Shown: positions 60,501 to 64,000 of the stretch, in pieces | How the letters are laid out: every line of letters begins with the position of its first letter | Position numbering within the stretch: the first letter of the stretch is position 1 | From: Ptychodera flava | Taxonomy: Eukaryota > Hemichordata > Enteropneusta > Ptychoderidae | NCBI RefSeq assembly: GCF_041260155.1 | Contig: NC_091941.1 | Span: forward strand, 37,706,747-37,770,746 | Direction: 5' to 3' | DNA length: 64,000 nt | Translations under genes and position numbers: made by a program | The notes under the pieces: model-generated | Told to the model about the DNA's origin: nothing | Seen by the model: the letters and a program-made list of their open reading frames with translations, nothing else | The model's database searches: none

Positions 60501-63500
60501 TTCCTGATGGTCTTTCACATTCTGGTCTGCTTGTTTCACAATTTCCTATGGATACACATAAAAATATAGTGTTATCCTTTGAGTCTGTTGACAGTAGGGT
60601 TAATTCATTTTACAACGGGCACAGCATTCAATGTACATGACACCAAGAGCAGAGGGTAATATTTTGGAATTCCATATTCACTCATTATTTTTATATCAGT
60701 CTTTTTTCAAGAGAACTGCACGATTAGAATTTTTCAACAATTATGGTTAAGCAAAAGGTTGTATTCTTGCAATATCTTGACACCATACAACAACATCACT
60801 ACAGGTCAACTATCCTGTAAAAAAGTAACACACTCTCTCTTTCACATCTGTACAGACAACCTGACAAACCGGTAGTATGAATTTCTATTTCTGCTGAAAG
60901 AGAATGTTTCCTTCACACAATCTCATCTACAACATACTCTCCTGACAAAGTCTGCACTCTGGACAGTGTGACAATCAGAAATATCTGCACTCTGGACAGT
61001 GTGACAATCAGAAATGTCTGCACTCTGGACGGTGTGACAATCAGAAAGGTCCTTCATTTCACATACCTTGACTCGGTTGGCCAGGATATTGTATGTGTTG
61101 GTCACTTGTGCAACTTGACTCACAACCTTGGCATTGGAAGAGCTGATATCTGCCAAGCTATCAGCACCCTCTTTTACAAGCTCCACCAGCTCTGACTGTT
61201 TTTCTACGTCATCGTCCACATTCTGAAAATAAATTTTCAATTGCATCTTCAAAAGTCTCATGGGAAAAAATCAGTTTTGCATAGCAAACCATGAAGCTTC
61301 TACAGATTCTTAGCTGAGTTACTCTGTAACAGAACTTTGAACTGGAAATCTTTTTCTCTCCCAGGATAAGATATACCGATGAATATATATTTGTGACTGC
61401 AATAAAAAACTTTTAAATATCAAAAAAGTACTAAACCATGGTTATGTACACAATACTAATGTATTCCAGCCATCAATCAATGCTCATTGTTTGAAGCAAC
61501 ATGGCTGTTAATGTATACTTTTATTTGACCAATCAAATCTTTTCTTTCATGGAGTCCATTCACAAATCATCAGCCATTCACAAGTAATGTCTACAACTAC
61601 AATGTATGAATATTGATGCTAACCTTGAATTCTTCAAGTTGGTCTTCTTTCTGTCCAAGGTCCCTTTTCGGTCCGGCCTGACTCTTGACCTTTTCTTCTG
61701 TGGCTTTCAACCAATTAGAAAGCTTTGCAAAGGCCTCTTCAAATTGTTGACACAGATCTGCACACTCCTCAAGCTTATCAAGCCAGGTCAGAAGGTCAGA
61801 GGTCAAAGTGTTGAACTCTTCGTTGCCAACGGCCAGTTCATGTTTGATGGTGTCCTGTTTGTGGTCTGGTAGTGTTGGCCAGAGATGTTCACCTTTAGAA
61901 TTGAGGTTGGCAAGTTTTGCTCTCCCTTCTTCTATGTTGTCATCCAGTTCCTGAAAACCAACGGAGTCTCAGTCAGAATTCACAGCACAAAGACGACCAT
62001 CTGGTTTGCTTGATACGGTGAAATTGAACTTACTCATTCTCACATTGAAATAAACCGATGGCCAGAATGATATTCGAAGTATAGTTAGTACCACTATCCT
62101 ACAACTATCCTAAATGTGCTGTAGTCTTCATATTTCTGCTGATCAAACCTGCCTTTCTCAAATGCAACCTGATTGGTTCTGTTTCACATTATTTTAATAT
62201 TTCCGGATAATTTGACCTGTCAAGGATGTTACATGGACACTTTTATCTTCACCATTCTTTGGTTACGCATTAATATTTTAACTGGCACAGTAACATCTTC
62301 ATACTTGATGCATGCTGAGAAGGATTCACGTTATCTTGTACAAAGACAGAAAGTAGATGGCAGAAATTTTGGCTTACATTCAATTTGTCAAGTTTGGTTT
62401 CAATGAATGCTCTGTCCCCGGCAGTGTCAGCACAACTCTTCAATGAGGACTTGGCTGCTTTGATCCATTGGGAATAATCTTGAGTTGCATCTTCATATCT
62501 CTGTTGTAGGGTTGTCTCTAACGATTCCTGGATCTGTGACAGCCAATATAGAACTACAACAATTAATAGAATACCATAGCAAAACAAAATGTATCACATA
62601 TGACAAGAGAATGAGAGACCATTAAAGCAAGCTAGATTTACCATTTATAAACTGTAGTCTGCACATTTTCATAATATGGAATATGCTGTATGACATGAAA
62701 CAGCACACAATGTTTTGTTGCCCAACCTAGGCTGTTGTCAATAGAATAGCCCTATATTAAAAAGCAGATGCACAATAGTTTGTTTCAAACCATGGCAACA
62801 GTCATACAGTCATAACAACTGTGTGAAGTTGTTGAACATGCAGGAAATCTTGATGAGATTTTAAAAATATCAATGGTAAAGTGCAACATGCTTGACACGT
62901 ACTTTCAGATTTGCCTTTGGGTACTGAACAGATACAATTATTTTGTTTCAAAAATTTCTAAAGTAGCATCGTATTCTACATGTAGCTCTCTCTCTCTGCA
63001 TGCTGCCATATTACACAATTATGTAGTTTACCTCCTAAGAGTTTACTGACCTTCAAACTTCTATTCTTCAGTTCATCGTGTTTCCTAGCAACAGCTGCAA
63101 TTTCCTCTTGGAGCTTAATAAGATCAGAAGCGGGATATTTGCCGGACATTGTCCGTAACTTTGTCTGAATTCCATCAACATTAGGTTGGTGAGCTTTTAT
63201 ATCATCTATTGTTTTCTATGATTGCAAAAAGGAAACAAAAACTTCAGCAGTCAGCATTGTCAAAGCGTGTACCTAAACAATACAGACCCACATTGACATT
63301 GCAGTATCCCGGGGTCAAGACTACTGAATCACTGTTCCAGCATTCACAGCTAAGCTTTTCTTTTGTAGAAAGGTTTGACCTTGGGACTGTTGAGCAAGTT
63401 CTGAAAAAATCCTTGCCAGAGATTTAAAGTTTACCATAGCACCAGTTCTTCATAGGTATATTTATTGTAAAGTAACCTCACAACATCCCTCTGCATGGCT

Positions 63501-63796
63501 TGATGAATAATGTACATCATAGCCACTGACCAATGAAGCTTACGTGATATGCAATAAACAAGTGGCCACAAATAGAATGTCACACATTATCACTTTCCAT
63601 GTTTCTAATGAAATCAACGTACCCTGCATTCTTTGAGTTGTTTGACTATTTTACCGTCTGGTTTGGTGTTGTCCTCACAGCCACTAAGCCTGTCATCAGT
63701 TCTCTCCAGCCAACCTTTCAAGCCTTCCACTACATCAGACAGCTCTGTCTTTTGATGCATCAGTTCTTGAAGACCCATCTCTTGGTTTCTGGCAAG
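39206..63796 (-). CDS. SYNE1-like: Nesprin/MSP-300 (SYNE)-like giant spectrin-repeat protein, 21 internal exons
   Basis: 21 exons on the minus strand encode about 1574 residues (about 14-15 spectrin repeats), with neither start nor stop in the window. All introns are phase 0. After three lead exons (58, 55, 52 aa) the pattern is 109 or 111, 52, 55 codons, repeated. The 109-aa exons carry helices B and C of one repeat (L-x-x-G-x-x-V-x-P-x-T-A-P-x-GRD...EW) and helix A of the next (SYEQL-x-WL-x-x-x-E). The 52-aa exons carry helices B and C ending in RYQ-x-V. The 55-aa exons carry helix A (DH-x-x-F...WL-x-x-A...SC...GDR). Nesprins link the outer nuclear membrane to actin and microtubules. The KASH and calponin-homology ends are outside the window, so a spectraplakin or another giant spectrin-repeat protein cannot be excluded. 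Two exons near 40.5-40.9 kb are each one base short. Confidence 0.75.
39645..40283 (-). mobile_element. 5'-truncated LINE (reverse-transcriptase C-terminal part)
   Basis: The open frame from about 40281 to 39825 reads KKKHLGFVLTDHFRDDDDIE, FKAYCYQLYGGPIW, KLKVAYNNAARLLLGY and MVKHWNKLLY, the standard C-terminal sequence of non-LTR retrotransposon ORF2 proteins. It ends in an AATAAA/AATA-rich tail near 39655-39690. It is inserted in the sense direction in the nesprin-like intron between 39533 and 40455. Confidence 0.85.
40456..40619 (-). CDS. SYNE1-like: Nesprin-like module 6, 55-aa exon with one-base deletion
   Basis: DAVKRFDKSVSDHQRFTDLV...WLTDMKQ reads from ATTTAG. LAGCLDASGDRDSNQDKLHK reads back from the donor GTCAGT in another frame. 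The exon is 164 nt instead of 165; the break is in the T run 40522-40525 (A run on the gene strand). Confidence 0.82.
40801..40955 (-). CDS. SYNE1-like: Nesprin-like module 6, 52-aa exon with one-base deletion
   Basis: SLQLDIGNHQDDVKKLTEN reads from the acceptor AACAACAG. EEILACNPDD...IESRYQNAASIAK reads back from the donor GTAGGA in another frame. The exon is 155 nt instead of 156; the missing base lies next to 40896-40897. Confidence 0.82.
41506..41838 (-). CDS. SYNE1-like: Nesprin-like module 6, 111-aa exon
   Basis: DLLANKQIGQARLENAVSQG, MPQTAEGTRGRGIIKEEI, RDWESLC, YEQTVRWLKDTEESLK, DKKSQLETYK. Acceptor CATGTAG, donor GTCAGT. Confidence 0.82.
43587..43751 (-). CDS. SYNE1-like: Nesprin-like module 5, 55-aa exon
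   Basis: DVLRRLEQNVVEHKRYREFV...WLQAAKQKLDAS...TGDKNVLESRLATVK. Acceptor CTTCCAG, donor GTGAGT. Confidence 0.82.
46122..46196. repeat. 25-bp tandem repeat, three copies
   Basis: GGCTGACTTTGACAATGTGC recurs at 46124, 46149 and 46174 with almost no divergence. Confidence 0.9.
46717..46872 (-). CDS. SYNE1-like: Nesprin-like module 5, 52-aa exon
   Basis: VLKDSITAHKSALDNINQKA...TSSQYESVVIKTE. Acceptor ATTCACAG, donor GTAAGA. Confidence 0.82.
47206..47532 (-). CDS. SYNE1-like: Nesprin-like module 5, 109-aa exon
   Basis: ELLTAKQHGQSKLNSVLESG, LSRTAPQGRDIIKVEM, AEWEKLM, FEQLLKWLAEVEDQLK, EKKNHLDKYK. Acceptor TCAATAG, donor GTAAAG. Confidence 0.82.
49113..49277 (-). CDS. SYNE1-like: Nesprin-like module 4, 55-aa exon with GC donor
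   Basis: DVVADTEKNVQEHLVYVESK...WLQSAKQKLASC...SEDSIRKLE. The exon length of 165 and homology require the donor GAG|GCAAGT, i.e. a GC-AG intron. Confidence 0.8.
49616..49771 (-). CDS. SYNE1-like: Nesprin-like module 4, 52-aa exon
   Basis: AIQQDIVAHQSIVDAVTQKA...ISDLSRRYQTVSLTAK. Acceptor TGTTCAG, donor GTAAGA. Confidence 0.82.
50670..52177. mobile_element. TIR element containing an eight-unit ~146-bp tandem array
   Basis: Perfect 12-bp inverted ends, TAGCTCCGCTGT (50670-50681) and ACAGCGGAGCTA (52166-52177). Inside, the GACCAAAAATGGC-type motif lies at 50897, 51045, 51191, 51336, 51481, 51627, 51783 and 51929 (mostly 145-148 bp apart). The array is followed by a GGACGACGACGG microsatellite (52079-52132) and an AGCTCCGC/GCGGAGCT hairpin. 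It sits in a nesprin-like intron. Confidence 0.85.
52773..53105 (-). CDS. SYNE1-like: Nesprin-like module 4, 111-aa exon
   Basis: ELQSSRPQGQVLLNQTVDTV, LPHTAPAGRDHAKQQL, KEKWEKFL, YEDNYEQILKWLAETENEL, GKKEHLEKYK. Two residues longer than the standard 109. Confidence 0.82.
53321..53420 (+). mobile_element. tRNA-derived SINE or tRNA pseudogene
   Basis: TGGCCGAGTGGTT (53326-53338) matches a pol III box A as in Leu/Ser tRNAs, and GAGTTCAAACCC (53383-53394) matches box B. A clean cloverleaf is not evident, so a SINE head is more likely than a working tRNA. Confidence 0.6.
53696..53860 (-). CDS. SYNE1-like: Nesprin-like module 3, 55-aa exon
   Basis: DALKRIDSHIADHQQFIDAV...WLDDAEQTLQSC...SGDRADLEKKIETIK. 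Acceptor TTTCACAG, donor GTAAGA. Confidence 0.82.
54401..57739. mobile_element. 3.3-kb segment bounded by 12-bp inverted repeats
   Basis: GAGTGGCACATG at 54401-54412 and its reverse complement at 57728-57739 bound a segment that differs in texture from the surrounding introns (more CpG, many short open frames). No transposase or other domain is recognisable. It lies between the 52- and 55-aa exons of module 3, an intron of 3.98 kb. Confidence 0.45.
57841..57996 (-). CDS. SYNE1-like: Nesprin-like module 3, 52-aa exon
   Basis: ALDQDIRNHEPKLESISQEA...SHLLSRYEGLKINSQ. Acceptor TTTTCAG, donor GTCAGT. A 3.3-kb possible inserted element fills the next intron. Confidence 0.8.
58389..58715 (-). CDS. 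SYNE1-like: Nesprin-like module 3, 109-aa exon
   Basis: ELLSKRHQGQSKLNNLTECA, MPHTAPGGQDQIRNEI, KEWADLI, DRYDQLAKWVREVEETL, GEKKSQLERYK. Acceptor TTCACAG, donor GTAAGT. Confidence 0.82.
59063..59383 (-). CDS. SYNE1-like: Nesprin-like module 2, fused 52+55-aa exon (intron loss)
   Basis: One 107-codon exon joins the two parts that are separate exons in every other module: SLHQDIVADKPVVDTFISKA...NRYQNVATKTK, then ERLKLQEQYVQEHDVYNSAL...SGDKIVMETKLLKVQ. Acceptor GATTTCAG, donor GTATAG. Confidence 0.82.
59683..60009 (-). CDS. SYNE1-like: Nesprin-like module 2, 109-aa exon
   Basis: ELLDLKDEGQSKLNDIVSKV, LPHTSQDGRDIIKDDL, EEWESLM, YEDSYRQICEWLDDMEKQL. Acceptor ATTTCAG, donor GTAAAG. Confidence 0.82.
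60381..60545 (-). CDS. SYNE1-like: Nesprin-like module 1, 55-aa exon
   Basis: EIVKQADQNVKDHQEYLESS...CAEPTGDRQACQAKLDKLK, acceptor ATCCATAG, donor GTAGAA (weak +4 to +6). Confidence 0.78.
60951..61047. repeat. 33-bp tandem repeat, three copies, beside a splice donor
   Basis: TCTGCACTCTGGACAGTGTG starts at 60951, 60984 and 61017. The third copy ends about 20 bases from the donor of exon 61067-61222. Confidence 0.9.
61067..61222 (-). CDS. SYNE1-like: Nesprin-like module 1, 52-aa exon
   Basis: NVDDDVEKQSELVELVKEGA...VTNTYNILANRVK, acceptor ATTTTCAG, donor GTATGT. A 33-bp triplicated sequence sits just inside the following intron. Confidence 0.78.
61624..61950 (-). CDS. SYNE1-like: Nesprin-like module 1, 109-aa exon (most diverged)
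   Basis: Starts GAA CTG after TTTTCAG; donor GTTAGC. Encodes ELDDNIEEGRAKLANLNSKG, WPTLPDHKQDTIK, EEAFAKLSNWLKATEEKVK. The usual PHTAPxGRD segment is replaced by WPTLPDHKQD. Confidence 0.78.
62378..62533 (-). CDS. SYNE1-like: Nesprin-like exon, 52 aa (helix A type)
   Basis: Encodes SLETTLQQRYEDATQDYSQW...LKSCADTAGDRAFIETKLDK. Two in-frame acceptors are possible (CACAG at 62534 or CCAG at 62528), differing by two residues. Donor GTAAGC. Confidence 0.75.
63051..63215 (-). CDS. SYNE1-like: Nesprin-like exon, 55 aa (helices B-C)
   Basis: Acceptor ATCATAG, donor GTCAGT. Encodes KTIDDIKAHQPNVDGIQTKL...VARKHDELKNRSLK, the B-C half of a spectrin repeat. Confidence 0.75.
63623..63796 (-). CDS. SYNE1-like: Nesprin-like exon, 58 aa (helix A type)
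   Basis: Acceptor CATTTCAG, donor GTACGT, phase 0. Encodes LARNQEMGLQELMHQKTELS...GWLERTDDRLSGC. First exon visible; upstream exons lie beyond 64000. Confidence 0.75.
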
Positions 63797-64000
63797 CTGA
63801 AATGTGACAACATACATGACACAATTTGCTGTTTTTTGTAGCATAATCATTCATTAAAATAATTTCAATTACATACTTTCTATGCTAATATCAGGCTCTC
63901 ATCAAATTGCATTTGGCATGATTGACATATGACCTATATATCATGTGACAATAAGAGTATCAATTATAATTATAACATTCAACACCCTGGTTTTATGATA

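Noticed and set aside
39206..63796. Spectraplakin (dystonin/MACF) identity for the spectrin-repeat gene
   Set aside because: The PHTxxxGRD-type helix B motif and repeat wording look closer to nesprin/MSP-300, but without the ends of the gene this is a preference, not an exclusion.

Overview
This window is intron-rich, transposon-rich animal nuclear DNA. It carries three protein genes with GT-AG introns, spectrin-repeat and ependymin-family coding sequence, LINE fragments, MITE-like elements and minisatellite arrays. Many introns exceed 1 kb, and there is a 100-N scaffold gap at 38748-38847. The gene set fits an invertebrate, perhaps a marine deuterostome such as a hemichordate, amphioxus or echinoderm. 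The sequence alone does not settle the species.

Layout. (1) 1-5775: mostly unassignable DNA, probably holding the promoter and 5' untranslated exon of the first gene. (2) 5776 to about 16400, + strand: a COQ8 (ADCK3/ADCK4) atypical kinase-like gene with 12 coding exons and about 605 codons. The KxGQ motif, A-rich loop, VAxK lysine and DFG motif are all visible. Exon 9 lacks one base relative to the frame needed on both sides. A 1076-bp TIR element with a 9-bp target duplication sits in the following intron. (3) 17.9-20.9 kb: a foldback element with arms of short tandem repeats, a LINE 3' end and a fragment of a ~145-bp repeat family. (4) 21095-33291, - strand: an ependymin-related secreted protein gene that can be assembled from six exons, including a 35-base microexon, in perfect phase (190 aa). 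Its introns are filled with tandem-array elements. (5) 33.3-38.7 kb: intergenic DNA with a TA microsatellite, a long-TIR MITE and duplicated blocks. (6) 39206-63796, - strand: 21 consecutive exons of a giant spectrin-repeat protein, most like nesprin/MSP-300 (SYNE). It is open at both ends.

The most striking organisation is in the spectrin-repeat gene. After a short irregular lead, its exons follow a strict module of 109 (or 111), 52 and 55 codons. All introns are phase 0. Each module encodes 216-218 residues, or two spectrin repeats, and it recurs six times plus the start of a seventh. One copy has lost an intron and another uses a GC-AG intron. The gene runs into the N gap and no further spectrin exon is seen on the other side, so the scaffold join deserves checking.

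Functionally the genes look independent: mitochondrial coenzyme Q biosynthesis (COQ8), a secreted glycoprotein (ependymin-related) and a nuclear-envelope/cytoskeleton linker (nesprin). Three single-base deletions break otherwise intact exons in two genes. Consensus errors explain this better than decay, because exon lengths and splice phases are otherwise exact.
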